DNA of 38,541 nt from JACJWR01 sp964556255 (GCA_964556255.1 CAZKVQ010000028.1:1-38541), one strand, 5' to 3'. Counted from the first letter of the stretch, positions 1-7,616 are shown. Notes: generated from the letters alone by a model not told the origin. Numbers and translations are program-made.

Positions 1-2
1 GG

Positions 3-152
3 ATCCATGGCGGCTATGGCTACTCCAAGGAGTACGAGATCGAGCGGCTCTACCGCGAAGCGCCGATGCTGATGATCGGGGAGGGCACGGCCGACATCCA
101 GCGGATGATCATCGCGCGTCGTCTGCTGGAGGACTACAAGCTGAAGGGCTGA
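3..152 (+). CDS. Acyl-CoA dehydrogenase, C-terminal fragment
   Basis: Only the last 49 codons are inside the window; the 5' part lies upstream of base 1. The visible peptide has the hallmark C-terminal helices of the acyl-CoA dehydrogenase family: an IHGGYGYSKEYEIERLYR stretch, then an IGEGTAD/IQRMIIAR segment, ending DYKLKG. In this family the GGYGY and GEGT segments line the FAD and tetramer interface at the end of the all-alpha C-terminal domain. The enzyme oxidises an acyl-CoA to the 2,3-enoyl-CoA and passes electrons to electron-transfer flavoprotein. Chain-length specificity cannot be judged from this fragment. It ends at TGA 150-152. The next gene starts 88 bases on, after its own ribosome-binding site. 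Confidence 0.9.
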   Translation: MHGGYGYSKEYEIERLYREAPMLMIGEGTADIQRMIIARRLLEDYKLKG

Positions 153-240
153 CCTCGGTAGACAACCTGCCGGTTGGAGGGAATCGACCGGTGGGAACTA
201 GGCACCATCCGAAGCACGTCCCGAGATCCGGAGGATCGTC

Positions 241-750
241 ATGGCCAGGCCCATCGCAACCCCGCAGCAAGTGGCCTCGCGGCCGATCCTGGTGAGCTTC
301 AAGACCTACGAAGAGGCGCAGGCCGCGGTCGACAATCTCAGCGACAACAAGTTCCCCGTTGAGCACGTCACCATCATCGGGAACGACCTGCGCAGCGTCG
401 AGGTCGTGTTGGGGCGCATGTCTTGGGGACGCGCCGCCCTGGGGGGACTCGCAATGGGTGCCTGGTTCGGGTTGCTGCTGGGCTTGTTCGTCTCGATCTT
501 CGCGCGGTCGGAAATCTCGCTGCTGACGGCGATGGCGATGGGGGTCCTGTATGGCGCAGCCTTCGGCATCATCTTCGGTCTGATCTCATACGCCTTCACC
601 GGCGGCAAGCGCGACTTCGTCTCCCGCAGCACGCTTGTGGCGACCACCTACGACGTGACGGTCGATCCTGAGCAGCTCGCCGAGGCCCGTCGGGTGCTCG
701 GGGGAGCCGGACCGGCGGCGACGCCACCGCCGACTACCCCTGCGATCTGA
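241..750 (+). CDS. General stress protein 17M-like membrane protein
   Basis: This 169-residue protein starts at ATG 241, with GGAGG about 6 bases upstream. Residues 15-65 look like the general stress protein 17M-like domain (PILVSFKTYEEAQAAVDNL, then FPVEHVTIIG), a small alpha/beta fold. Two glycine-rich hydrophobic segments follow at about 67-88 and 94-118 (GGLAMGAWFGLLLGLF; GVLYGAAFGIIFGLISYAF). A short soluble part (VATTYDVTVDPEQLAEARRVL) and a proline/threonine-rich tail complete it. This layout is common in actinobacterial proteins named for GSP17M. The molecular function is unknown; a membrane-associated stress role is inferred from the family name only. It stands alone between the acyl-CoA dehydrogenase and a transporter. 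Confidence 0.8.
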   Translation: MARPIATPQQVASRPILVSFKTYEEAQAAVDNLSDNKFPVEHVTIIGNDLRSVEVVLGRMSWGRAALGGLAMGAWFGLLLGLFVSIFARSEISLLTAMAMGVLYGAAFGIIFGLISYAFTGGKRDFVSRSTLVATTYDVTVDPEQLAEARRVLGGAGPAATPPPTTPAI

Positions 751-877
751 TCCGAACTCCGGGGGATTCCCGCATGTCTGCGGAACGCCACACCCGGCCC
801 CCTTGCTGGGCGTCACCATGGTCCTGGCGCCCGATACCCGCAACCGCGGGCCGTCACCGTGATCCGGTGGCGCGGAG

Positions 878-1708
878 ATGATCCTCGCGGTCCTGGTCAT
901 GCTCTTGTCGTCCGCGTTGTATGCCCCGGCGCTCGTGCTCCAGCACAAGGGGACCCAACAGTCGATCGGTCAGTTCAGCTCGGGGCAGCCCAAGTTTCTC
1001 GACCTGTTGAAGAACCGGGTGTGGCTGTCCGGGCTCATCCTGTTCTACGTCGCCGCCGTCGTGCACATCGTGGCCATCAGCCTCGGGTCGTTGGCCGTCG
1101 TGCAGCCGCTGATCGTCACCGAACTCATCTTCGTGCCGATCGCCGCCATGATCATCTCCAAGACGGCGGTTCCCGGGCGGGAATGGCTGGCCATCGTCGC
1201 CGTGGCGGCTGCGCTGGCCGTGTTCCTGGTGGTGGCGCAACCGACCGGCGGCTCGGTCAAGCCCACCGTCAGCCAATGGGTCGTCTTCCTGGTGGCCACC
1301 GTCCTGCTCGTACTCGTGCTGATGGCCCTGGGGAAAAGGCTACCTACGACTGCTCGGGCGGCTGTGATTGCGCTGGCGGCCGGCATTCTGGCGGCCACCT
1401 ACGCGGTCGTGATCAAGGGCGTATTCGATTCCACCGGGGCGGCTCGACTCGTGTTCGTTCTGCTCACGCTCATCAGCGCAGTGACCTACCCGTTGGTGTC
1501 CGCCGAGGCATTCAAGACTGGCGCCGTGACCGTGTCATCCTCGGTGATGATCCTGGTGAATCCAGTGTTCGCCACGATCGTGTCCATCTGGCTCCTCCAG
1601 GTGTCGGTGAATCATTCGGTTGCCGCGTTGGCCGTGCTCGCAGCCTCTGTCGTGGTGATGGTCCTCGGGGTGGTGAGTTTGTCGCGCAACTCCCCGATCG
1701 GCCCGTGA
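878..1708 (+). CDS. DMT/EamA-type membrane transporter
   Basis: This 276-residue, highly hydrophobic protein has about nine or ten predicted transmembrane helices and short loops. The segment SLAVVQPLIVTELIFVPI and a second half with a similar helix pattern (VTVSSSVMILVNPVFATIVSIWLL) resemble the drug/metabolite transporter superfamily, in particular the NIPA-like/EamA group of actinobacteria. Its substrate cannot be told from sequence. The start is ATG 878, with GGAG directly against the start codon, which is a poor spacing; ATG 899, codon 8, is an alternative. It converges with the hydrolase-ATPase gene, with 25 bases between the stop codons. The 127 bases upstream hold only a weak 5-bp hairpin (CCGCA-TGTC-TGCGG). 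Confidence 0.8.
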   Translation: MILAVLVMLLSSALYAPALVLQHKGTQQSIGQFSSGQPKFLDLLKNRVWLSGLILFYVAAVVHIVAISLGSLAVVQPLIVTELIFVPIAAMIISKTAVPGREWLAIVAVAAALAVFLVVAQPTGGSVKPTVSQWVVFLVATVLLVLVLMALGKRLPTTARAAVIALAAGILAATYAVVIKGVFDSTGAARLVFVLLTLISAVTYPLVSAEAFKTGAVTVSSSVMILVNPVFATIVSIWLLQVSVNHSVAALAVLAASVVVMVLGVVSLSRNSPIGP

Positions 1709-1733
1709 ACGCACTCGCCGGGAGCGGTGGCTG

Positions 1734-3095
1734 TCAGTCGGTGGCTTCGCTCAGCGGTACCTCGGCCCACACGGTCTTTCCGGTTTCGGTGGCGATGGTG
1801 CCCCAGGCACGGCTCAGCATCTCCACAATCGCCATCCCGCGGCCGTGATCGTCGTCGTCGGAGGGTGACCGGACGGTCGGGGTGGCGCTCCCGGCGTCGG
1901 CGACTTCGATTCTGACGTGGTCGGGGGCGGCGATCAGGGAGATGGTCACGGGGCCATCGGTGTGGGTCAGCGCATTCGTGACAAGTTCGGAGGCGATCAG
2001 CTGCAGGTCGTCTCGGACGAACTCCACTCCCCAGGCCGACAACTGCGACTCGACGAGTTTGCGGGCCTCTCGAGCCGCCCCGGAATCCTGCGGCAGCGCA
2101 CTGGTTACCGACATACCGCCGTCATACCCAGCCCGGCTGGTCCCTAAACGTTCCGGGGTCCACGAATGTGCGGTGGCTGTCCCGGCGCCGTGTTCGGGGG
2201 TCCCACCGGTAAGGATCCTCAGCAGCCCGACAAGTGCGGCTCCCGTGGCGGATGGCTGGTCGGCGGCTGGGGAATGACCGGCGTCGGCGATGCCTACATC
2301 GAGGGCTCCGATCCGGCGAGCCATGTCCGCCTGGGTCGATGGCAGCCAGACGTCGTCGGCGCTGCCCGTGACGACCGCCAACGGAAGTCCGGCCGCGGCC
2401 AACTCGTCGCTGCGGTCGGGTTCGGTCAGCAGGATCTCCGCTTTCGCGCGCAGGGCGTGTGGGTTGTTGCGCAGCCATCGGTGGTGTAGGAAGCCTTGCA
2501 CCACCGGTGGCGGCGCGGGTACCCCGGCCGCCCTGTCCGCCTCTTGCCGCACCCGCCAGATGGTCTCCAGGTCGACAATGTCCAGGGCGTTGGTCAGCGC
2601 CTTCAACTCCTGCTGCTTGCCCTCGGGCACCGCGGCCGGGCCCGAGCACATCATGATCAGGGAGGCGAAGGCGGTCGGGTCGCGCAAGACGGCGGCTCGG
2701 GCGACCAGGCCGCCGAGGGAATGACCCAACAGGTGTGGGCGTGGGCCATCGGGCCACAGCGCCCACGACAGCGCAACCACATCGGAAGCAAGGAGACGTT
2801 GCGAGTAGGCCCCGGCGTCATCTGGTCCGAGGGTCTCGAACTGGCCCAGTTGGTCGTAGGTGGCAGCTGCTATCCCGGCGTCCTGGAGCAGCGGCAGCAC
2901 CGCGATGAAATCCTCTTTGCTCCCCGTGAATCCGGGGACGAGCAGCAGCCGGGCCCACTCGGCGCTGGGCGCCTCCCGGTGCGACCGGATGGGATCGGCA
3001 CGCAGGACGGCGAAGTCGCCGCGTCCGGCGGCGACCGTGGTGTGCGTCACGCTATGGGGGAGGGTGACGAACGGCGGAATACTCACGATGGGCAC
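1734..3095 (-). CDS. Alpha/beta hydrolase fused to RsbW-like HATPase
   Basis: One uninterrupted reading frame of 453 residues holds two domains. Residues 1-295 are an alpha/beta hydrolase with a complete-looking triad: Ser126 in GHSLGG, Asp247 or Asp248 in GSADDVW, and His274 in DAGHSP. Residues 330-453 are a GHKL ATPase of the RsbW/anti-sigma serine-kinase type: N-box with Glu370 and Asn374 in SELVTNALTH, DAG at 400-402, and GRGMAIVEML from 418. The linker (about 296-327) is Gly/Pro/Ser-rich. The start chosen is GTG 3095, with GGAAG a few bases upstream. Met328 (ATG at 2114-2112) could start the ATPase alone (126 residues), and a TATGAC box lies 6 bases before it. The role is inferred: phospho- or ligand-dependent control of a sigma factor or partner protein, perhaps tuned by a small molecule bound or cleaved by the hydrolase. 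The gene is divergent from parA. Confidence 0.75.
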   Translation of the reverse strand: MPIVSIPPFVTLPHSVTHTTVAAGRGDFAVLRADPIRSHREAPSAEWARLLLVPGFTGSKEDFIAVLPLLQDAGIAAATYDQLGQFETLGPDDAGAYSQRLLASDVVALSWALWPDGPRPHLLGHSLGGLVARAAVLRDPTAFASLIMMCSGPAAVPEGKQQELKALTNALDIVDLETIWRVRQEADRAAGVPAPPPVVQGFLHHRWLRNNPHALRAKAEILLTEPDRSDELAAAGLPLAVVTGSADDVWLPSTQADMARRIGALDVGIADAGHSPAADQPSATGAALVGLLRILTGGTPEHGAGTATAHSWTPERLGTSRAGYDGGMSVTSALPQDSGAAREARKLVESQLSAWGVEFVRDDLQLIASELVTNALTHTDGPVTISLIAAPDHVRIEVADAGSATPTVRSPSDDDDHGRGMAIVEMLSRAWGTIATETGKTVWAEVPLSEATD

Positions 3096-3143
3096 AATAC
3101 TTCCATCCCTGCAATTTCCTCGTGATCCGAAAAGAAGGTGCTT

Positions 3144-3902
3144 GTGAGCCGGATCATCGCTGTGGCGAATCAAAAAGGCGGCGTGGCCAAGACCACGACC
3201 GTCGCCTCGATCGGCGGTGCCCTGACCGAGATGGGGCGCAAGGTGCTGCTGGTCGACCTGGATCCGCAAGCTTGCCTGTCGTACTCGCTCGGGCTGGATC
3301 CCGAGGACCTCGAGTTCTCCATGCACGACGTCCTGCTGGGTCGGGTGGATGTTCGCCTGGCTATCACCCCCACCGATGAGGGCCCGGACCTGCTGCCCGC
3401 GACCATCGACCTCGCGGGTACCGAGGCCCACCTGCTCACCCGCACCGGTCGTGAGTACGCCCTGCGTTCCGCGCTGGAGGAGGTCGAGAACGACTACGAC
3501 TTCATCCTGCTCGACTGCTCCCCCTCGCTGGGGGTGTTGACCGTCAACGCTCTGACCGCGGCCAACGAGGTGCTGATCCCGATGCAGTGCGAGACTCTTT
3601 CGCACCGTGGTGTTCGGCAACTGCTGGACACAGTTGCCGATGTCAGGCGCCTGTGCAACCGCAACCTGACTGTGCTGGGTGTCCTCCCCACGATGTACGA
3701 CTCGAGGACGAAACTCGCCCAGGCAACTTTGGCAGACGTCGAGGACCGCTACGGGGTGCCGGTGTTGCGGCCGCCGATCGCGAAGTCGGTGCGGTTCGCC
3801 GAGGCACCTTCGGCAGGTCGAAGTGTGCTGTCGACCGCCAGCAGTTCCCGCGGTGCCGAGGCCTACCGGAAGGTGGCCGCCAAATTGGTTGAGGCCTCGT
3901 GA
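3144..3902 (+). CDS. ParA/Soj-family ATPase
   Basis: This 252-residue P-loop ATPase belongs to the ParA/MinD (SIMIBI) class. The deviant Walker A is KGGVAKTT at residues 11-18, with the signature Lys11 and the catalytic Lys16; Walker A' is LLVDLDPQ and Walker B is FILLDCSPSLG. The Ala in place of the third Gly of KGGVGKT is shared by many actinobacterial relatives, so it is not a defect. Start GTG 3144 is preferred because AGAAGG lies 5 bases upstream; GTG 3138 is in frame but lies inside that site. Family members use ATP-driven dimerisation on DNA or membranes to position cargo. No parB is adjacent, and the gene instead overlaps a zinc-ribbon gene. It matches Rv3213c in position and is an orphan ParA, not the chromosome-partition ParA beside oriC. 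Confidence 0.9.
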   Translation: MSRIIAVANQKGGVAKTTTVASIGGALTEMGRKVLLVDLDPQACLSYSLGLDPEDLEFSMHDVLLGRVDVRLAITPTDEGPDLLPATIDLAGTEAHLLTRTGREYALRSALEEVENDYDFILLDCSPSLGVLTVNALTAANEVLIPMQCETLSHRGVRQLLDTVADVRRLCNRNLTVLGVLPTMYDSRTKLAQATLADVEDRYGVPVLRPPIAKSVRFAEAPSAGRSVLSTASSSRGAEAYRKVAAKLVEAS

Positions 3903-4312
3903 CGCCCTCTGACGGTCGCCCGCCAACGGGGGGTGAGATTCACTCGCACGCCTCCGAGCACCACAGTGCCGCTGGAAGTCGCCCCACCACGACTGACAAG
4001 CCACGACTGAAGACCAAGCCGGGGAGTTTCGACCGGATTCGGCGGGATGGCCAGCCCGACGCCAGCGCTGCCACCCGCGACCCGCAGGGCAAGCAGGTGC
4101 TCTTCAGTAGCGCGGAGCAGCCGCCGCCGTTGGGCAGTGTGGCACTGGAGTGCCCCAACTGCCACCGGCGCACGATCGTGTCGGTCGTGAGATTGGCCCA
4201 GTTGTCCCTTCCGGGGGTGCACGCCCCGGTGCCCGGACGCGGCTACCGCTGCTACGCCAAGTGTCCGGCGTGCAGCAAGCGCACCTGGCTGCAGGTACAA
4301 CTCGGTCGTTGA
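3899..4312 (+). CDS. Hypothetical protein with C-terminal zinc ribbon
   Basis: This 137-residue protein starts at GTG 3899, overlapping the parA stop as GTGA, so the two are probably translationally coupled. Residues 1-75 are polar, low in hydrophobics and probably disordered (rich in His, Pro, Thr and Arg). Residues 80-135 form a compact domain with two CxxC knuckles, Cys85/Cys88 (ECPNCHRR) and Cys122/Cys125 (KCPACSKRTW), as expected of a zinc ribbon; Cys118 is an extra cysteine. I do not recognise a named family. Overlap with a ParA ATPase suggests that it is the partner or cargo adaptor of that ATPase, but this is inference from position only. Confidence 0.7.
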   Translation: MTPSDGRPPTGGEIHSHASEHHSAAGSRPTTTDKPRLKTKPGSFDRIRRDGQPDASAATRDPQGKQVLFSSAEQPPPLGSVALECPNCHRRTIVSVVRLAQLSLPGVHAPVPGRGYRCYAKCPACSKRTWLQVQLGR

Positions 4313-4354
4313 AGGCAGTCTGGTCGGGCGATCCCGAGAGGGTCGCCAGCTCGG

Positions 4355-5938
4355 CTATTCGCCGCCGGAACCGCCCGTTGATTTGCCGCCCCTCGTGCGA
4401 CGCCGTGAGCGATTGCGGCGAGGCGCCCCGCTGGCAGACTTGGGGTCCTTGTTGGATTCCCGTGGGTGGGATCCCTCCGATCGGCCGCGGCCGCCGCCAC
4501 GCCCGCGTGAACCAGAGTTGCGACCCTTGCCGTCGCCCTTGTGGGAGGAGCCGCTGCGGCCGCCGCCGGCCTTCCGGTGACGCCCGGTTTCGCCGAGGTC
4601 CTCGACTTCCTCCGCCTCAAGGCCGGCGCGGGTCCTGAGCGACTTCGGCAGCCGACCGGTGGCACCTTCGGGGATACCCAGACCTGTATAGACGTGCTCA
4701 GAGGTCGAGTACGTCTCCGGCGGCTCGGCGAAGGCCAGGCCAAGAGCCTTGTTGATCAGGGCCCAGCGGGGGACATCGTCCCAATCCACCAGGGTCACCG
4801 CGACGCCGCTGTTGCCGGCGCGCCCGGTGCGGCCGATGCGGTGCAGGTAGGTCTTCTCGTCTTCCGGGCAGGAGTAGTTGATGACGTGGGTCACGCCGTC
4901 GACGTCGATGCCGCGCGCGGCCACATCTGTCGCCACCAGCACATCGATGTTGCCGTTGCGGAAGGCCCGCAGCGCTTGTTCCCGGGCCCCCTGGCCCAGG
5001 TCACCGTGCACGGCGCCGACGGCGAATCCGCGGTCGGCGAGGTCGTCGGCGACCTTCTGGCAGGTGCGCTTGGTGCGGATGAAGATGATCACCAGTCCCC
5101 GGCCCTCGGCTTGCAGGACCCGGGCGACCAGTTCGACCTTGTCCATCGCGTGGGCCCGCCAGATGTGTTGCTCGATGGCGGCCAGGGTCACACCTTCGTC
5201 GTCGGGGTCGACCGCGCGGATGTGGGTGGGGTGGGTCATGTACCGGCGGGCGAGGTTGAGGATCTGCCCCGGCATGGTGGCCGAGAACAGCATCGTCTGC
5301 CGATTGGCGGGAACCAGCGAGACGATCGTCTCGACGTCGGGCAGGAAGCCCATGTCCAGCATCTCGTCTGCCTCGTCCAGTACCAGGGTGCGGACCTGGG
5401 ACAGGTCCAAGTGGCCCTGCCTTGACAGGTCCAGCAGGCGCCCCGGCGTGCCGACGACGACGTCGACGCCGGCCTTCAGGGTGTTGATCTGCGGCTCGAT
5501 GGCCCGTCCGCCGTAGACGGACAGCACGCGCACATCGCTGTGCTTGCCGGCGGTGGCGAGGTCGTTGCTCACCTGAACGCACAGTTCCCGCGTCGGTACC
5601 ACGACGAGGGCTTGTGGTGCTGTGGTGCGCGGACCGTCGGGTGCGGCTACCGCGTCGAGCCGAGAGAGCAACGGGATGCCGAAGCCGAGGGTCTTGCCCG
5701 TTCCGGTCTTCGCCTGGCCGATGACGTCGTTTCCCTCGAGGGCCAGCGGCAGGGTCAACTCCTGGATGCGAAACGCGGAGGTGATGCCGATATCGGCAAG
5801 GGATTTCTGGATGGGTTCGGCGACACCGAGGTCGGCGAACGAGGTGGCTGTCAGAAGAATGCTCCGTAGATATCGAAGATTGTGACCCAAGTCTACTTGC
5901 TGCCCGGCGACGCGGAAGCCGCCGGTAGGCGGGGGCAT
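4355..5938 (-). CDS. rhlE: DEAD-box ATP-dependent RNA helicase
   Basis: This SF2 RNA helicase has 527 residues from ATG 5938. Motifs in order: F-aromatic plus Q-motif (SFADLGV, then FRIQELTLPLAL), Walker A AKTGTGKT (76-83), PTREL, TPGRLLDL, DEAD (188-191), SAT (219-221), VATDVAARGIDV and HRIGRTGRAG. The last 80 residues or so form a basic Gly/Arg/Ser-rich tail typical of RNA-binding extensions. The true start is uncertain. Homologs usually begin close to the TSFADLGV segment, 28 residues inside this frame. No ATG, GTG or well-placed TTG lies there, but a CTG at 5854-5852 has GGAG 7 bases upstream. The position matches Rv3211, annotated rhlE. It converges with the zinc-ribbon gene and diverges from the ferritin-like gene. 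Confidence 0.9.
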   Translation of the reverse strand: MPPPTGGFRVAGQQVDLGHNLRYLRSILLTATSFADLGVAEPIQKSLADIGITSAFRIQELTLPLALEGNDVIGQAKTGTGKTLGFGIPLLSRLDAVAAPDGPRTTAPQALVVVPTRELCVQVSNDLATAGKHSDVRVLSVYGGRAIEPQINTLKAGVDVVVGTPGRLLDLSRQGHLDLSQVRTLVLDEADEMLDMGFLPDVETIVSLVPANRQTMLFSATMPGQILNLARRYMTHPTHIRAVDPDDEGVTLAAIEQHIWRAHAMDKVELVARVLQAEGRGLVIIFIRTKRTCQKVADDLADRGFAVGAVHGDLGQGAREQALRAFRNGNIDVLVATDVAARGIDVDGVTHVINYSCPEDEKTYLHRIGRTGRAGNSGVAVTLVDWDDVPRWALINKALGLAFAEPPETYSTSEHVYTGLGIPEGATGRLPKSLRTRAGLEAEEVEDLGETGRHRKAGGGRSGSSHKGDGKGRNSGSRGRGGGRGRSEGSHPRESNKDPKSASGAPRRNRSRRRTRGGKSTGGSGGE

Positions 5939-5942
5939 CCCC

Positions 5943-5948
5943 TAGGCT
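5943..5948 (+). promoter_or_regulatory. -10 box of a leaderless promoter (ferritin-like gene)
   Basis: TAGGCT lies 7 bases before GTG 5956, with no Shine-Dalgarno sequence between. The expected transcription start falls on or beside the start codon. No convincing -35 box is visible. The same layout recurs at several other genes in the window. Confidence 0.6.
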
Positions 5949-5955
5949 TGCCGAT

Positions 5956-6630
5956 GTGATGACGCGATCAATGGACGATCCGCGCTATCGGGCCGGCCTG
6001 GTGGATCTGCTCGGTCTGCTCGCCTATGGCGAACTCCAGGGATTCGCGCGGATGGCCGCGGATGCGGCAATGGCCGACAACCTCACCGATCAGGCTGAGA
6101 TGTCGTCGTTCGCGGCGGCCGAATTGCGGCAGTTCCAGCGTCTGCGGGATCGGCTCGTCGAGCTGGACGTCGACCCCGAGGCGGCGATGGCGCCGTTCGT
6201 CGACACCATCAACGGCTTCCATGCCTCCACGGCGCCCAGCGACTGGCTGGAGAGCCTCGTCAAGCTCTACGTCGGTGACGGCATCGCGGACGACTTCTAC
6301 GTGGAGATGGCCGAATTCGTCGATCCCGACACCGCCGAACTCATCAGGTCGGTCTTCGCCGATCGTGGCCAGGCGGACTTCGTGGTGACCACCGTCCGGG
6401 AGGCGATCGCGGCAGATCCGCGCAATGCCGGCCGGCTCGCACTCTGGGGTCGCCGTCTTGTGGGCGAGGCGCTAAGCCAGGCGCAACGCGCCGCCGCCGA
6501 ACGCGAGACCCTGACGGAGTTGCTCGTCGCCGGCGACGACGGGCTGGACTTGGAGGGCGTCGGGGAACTCTTCAGCCGCCTGACCGCCGCCCACACCGCC
6601 CGGATGGAAGCCCTCGGCCTGGCGCCGTAG
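5956..6630 (+). CDS. Ferritin-like fold protein (MiaE_2-type)
   Basis: This 224-residue, mostly helical protein resembles the actinobacterial ferritin-like/MiaE_2 family; Rv3210c holds this position in M. tuberculosis. Helix pieces visible are LLAYGELQGFARMAADA, FAAAELRQFQRLRDRL and DDFYVEMAEFVDPDTAELI. Family relatives place ExxH-type diiron ligands in helices 2 and 4. Here the matching places read ELRQ and DRGQADF, so Gln seems to replace His at both, and metal binding may be lost. The start is GTG 5956, or the adjacent ATG 5959, both leaderless behind TAGGCT. The family name implies tRNA hydroxylase kinship, but no such activity is shown for these proteins. It converges with the DUF3107 gene. 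Confidence 0.75.
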   Translation: MMTRSMDDPRYRAGLVDLLGLLAYGELQGFARMAADAAMADNLTDQAEMSSFAAAELRQFQRLRDRLVELDVDPEAAMAPFVDTINGFHASTAPSDWLESLVKLYVGDGIADDFYVEMAEFVDPDTAELIRSVFADRGQADFVVTTVREAIAADPRNAGRLALWGRRLVGEALSQAQRAAAERETLTELLVAGDDGLDLEGVGELFSRLTAAHTARMEALGLAP

Positions 6631-6649
6631 TCAGTGGCGGATGTCGGCC

Positions 6650-6874
6650 TCAGGCCGCGCCGAAACCGACCCTGCGCGAACTCGGTTCGCCGATCTCGAC
6701 ATAGGCGATCTTGTCGCTGGGTACTAGGAAATGGCGACCCTTGTCATCGGTCAGGCTCAGCAGGCTGGACTTCTCCAGCGCGGCCGCCACCGAGTCCGCC
6801 ACCGACTTCGGCGTTTCCTTGCTCTCGAACGCGATCTCGCGTGACGCGTCCTGGATCCCGATCTTGACCTCCAC
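6650..6874 (-). CDS. DUF3107 family protein
   Basis: This 74-residue protein starts at GTG 6874, with a perfect AGGAGG 6 bases upstream. The sequence begins MEVKIGIQDASREIAFES, then has a charged helix (PKSVADSVAAAL) and a short strand-rich end (KIAYVEIGEPSSRRVGFGAA). This is the pattern of DUF3107, to which Rv3208A/TB9.4 belongs. The family is small, cytosolic and largely restricted to actinobacteria, and its function is unknown. It lies directly downstream of the tetR gene on the same strand, as in mycobacteria. A hairpin in the 66-base spacer may lower read-through from tetR. Confidence 0.9.
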   Translation of the reverse strand: MEVKIGIQDASREIAFESKETPKSVADSVAAALEKSSLLSLTDDKGRHFLVPSDKIAYVEIGEPSSRRVGFGAA

Positions 6875-6909
6875 AGCGTGCCTCCTGGAATGTCGTCGAC
6901 GTGGTCACT

Positions 6910-6928
6910 GCCCCACCGCCGGTGGGGC
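6910..6928 (-). terminator. Candidate hairpin between tetR and the DUF3107 gene
   Basis: GCCCCACC and GGTGGGGC form a perfect 8-bp stem with a 3-base loop. On the reverse strand it follows the tetR stop codon by 12 bases and precedes the DUF3107 ribosome-binding site. There is no U-run, so it may be an attenuating or RNA-processing hairpin and not a classical intrinsic terminator. Confidence 0.45.
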
Positions 6929-6940
6929 GTTCTCCACAGA

Positions 6941-7603
6941 CTAAGCCGGATCGCCGCCGGCGGCACGCCTGGGGGTGCCGACGTCGGGGTGGGTGCGTGG
7001 GAAGGCCGAGATACCGCGCCAGACCAGGTCCATCACGAGCCGCGCGGCCTTCTCCTTCGGCAGTGCGCGACGGTTGCGAAGCCACCGCCGGGCGCTGGTC
7101 TGCGCCATGCCGGTCATGCCGGTGGCCAGCAGCATGGCCTCGTCCTCACTGAGGCCGGTATCGGTGGCGATCACCACTGCCACCTGCGCGGCGCACAGTT
7201 CGTCGGCCAGATCCACTCGCCTCCTGACTTCGTCCACGTTCGTCAGGTCGCTCTCGAACACCAGTCGGTAGGTGCCGTCGGCGTCGTCGACGAAGTCGAA
7301 ATATGCGTGGATGGCGGCCTCCACCCGCTCCCGGTTGTCGTCGGTGCTGGCCAAGGCCTCCTGCACCGACGAGACCAGTGCGTCGACGCCCTCGTCGAGC
7401 AGCGCGAGGTAGAGCTCCTGCTTGCCGGGGAAGTGCTGGTAGAGCACGGGCTTGGAGACCCCGGCCTGCTCGGCGATGTCGTCCATCGCGGCGGCGTGAT
7501 AGCCCTGCGTTACGAAGACCTGTCGGGCGGCATCCAGCAACTGCGCGCGGCGCTCGCGACGGGGGAGACGGACCCCGCGCTGCTGGGAAGGAGTGACCGA
7601 CAT
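6941..7603 (-). CDS. TetR-family transcriptional regulator
   Basis: This 220-residue protein has a clear TetR N-terminal DNA-binding domain: RRAQLLDAARQVF, then the helix-turn-helix MDDIAEQAGVSKPVLYQHF and PGKQELYLALL. The C-terminal half is a helical ligand-binding domain typical of the family. Its position beside DUF3107 and moeZ matches Rv3208. The start is ATG 7603, with TAGTAT 7 bases upstream and no ribosome-binding site, so it is probably leaderless. The longer reading frame to 7678 is unlikely to be used. It is divergent from moeZ across a 151-base region, where an autoregulatory operator would be expected. The ligand is unknown. Confidence 0.92.
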   Translation of the reverse strand: MSVTPSQQRGVRLPRRERRAQLLDAARQVFVTQGYHAAAMDDIAEQAGVSKPVLYQHFPGKQELYLALLDEGVDALVSSVQEALASTDDNRERVEAAIHAYFDFVDDADGTYRLVFESDLTNVDEVRRRVDLADELCAAQVAVVIATDTGLSEDEAMLLATGMTGMAQTSARRWLRNRRALPKEKAARLVMDLVWRGISAFPRTHPDVGTPRRAAGGDPA

Positions 7604-7610
7604 GGGAGCT

Positions 7611-7616
7611 ATACTA
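7611..7616 (-). promoter_or_regulatory. -10 box of a leaderless promoter (tetR)
   Basis: On the reverse strand TAGTAT lies 7 bases before ATG 7603, with no Shine-Dalgarno sequence. It overlaps an inverted repeat TACT-N7-AGTA (7612-7626 on the plus strand), which could be an operator for the TetR protein itself. Confidence 0.5.

Noticed and set aside
1..6. GGATCC at the first base as a cloning junction
   Set aside because: The site also occurs inside the window (for example near 16855 and 17513), so its position at base 1 proves nothing.
3144..3902. Defective Walker A in the ParA protein (Ala for Gly)
   Set aside because: KGGVAKTT is a known variant in actinobacterial ParA-family proteins, and both lysines are present.
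3096..4004. Upstream extension of the hydrolase-ATPase frame to 756 residues
   Set aside because: It runs antisense through parA and gives no recognisable protein; the GTG at 3095 has a plausible ribosome-binding site and the family's first residues.
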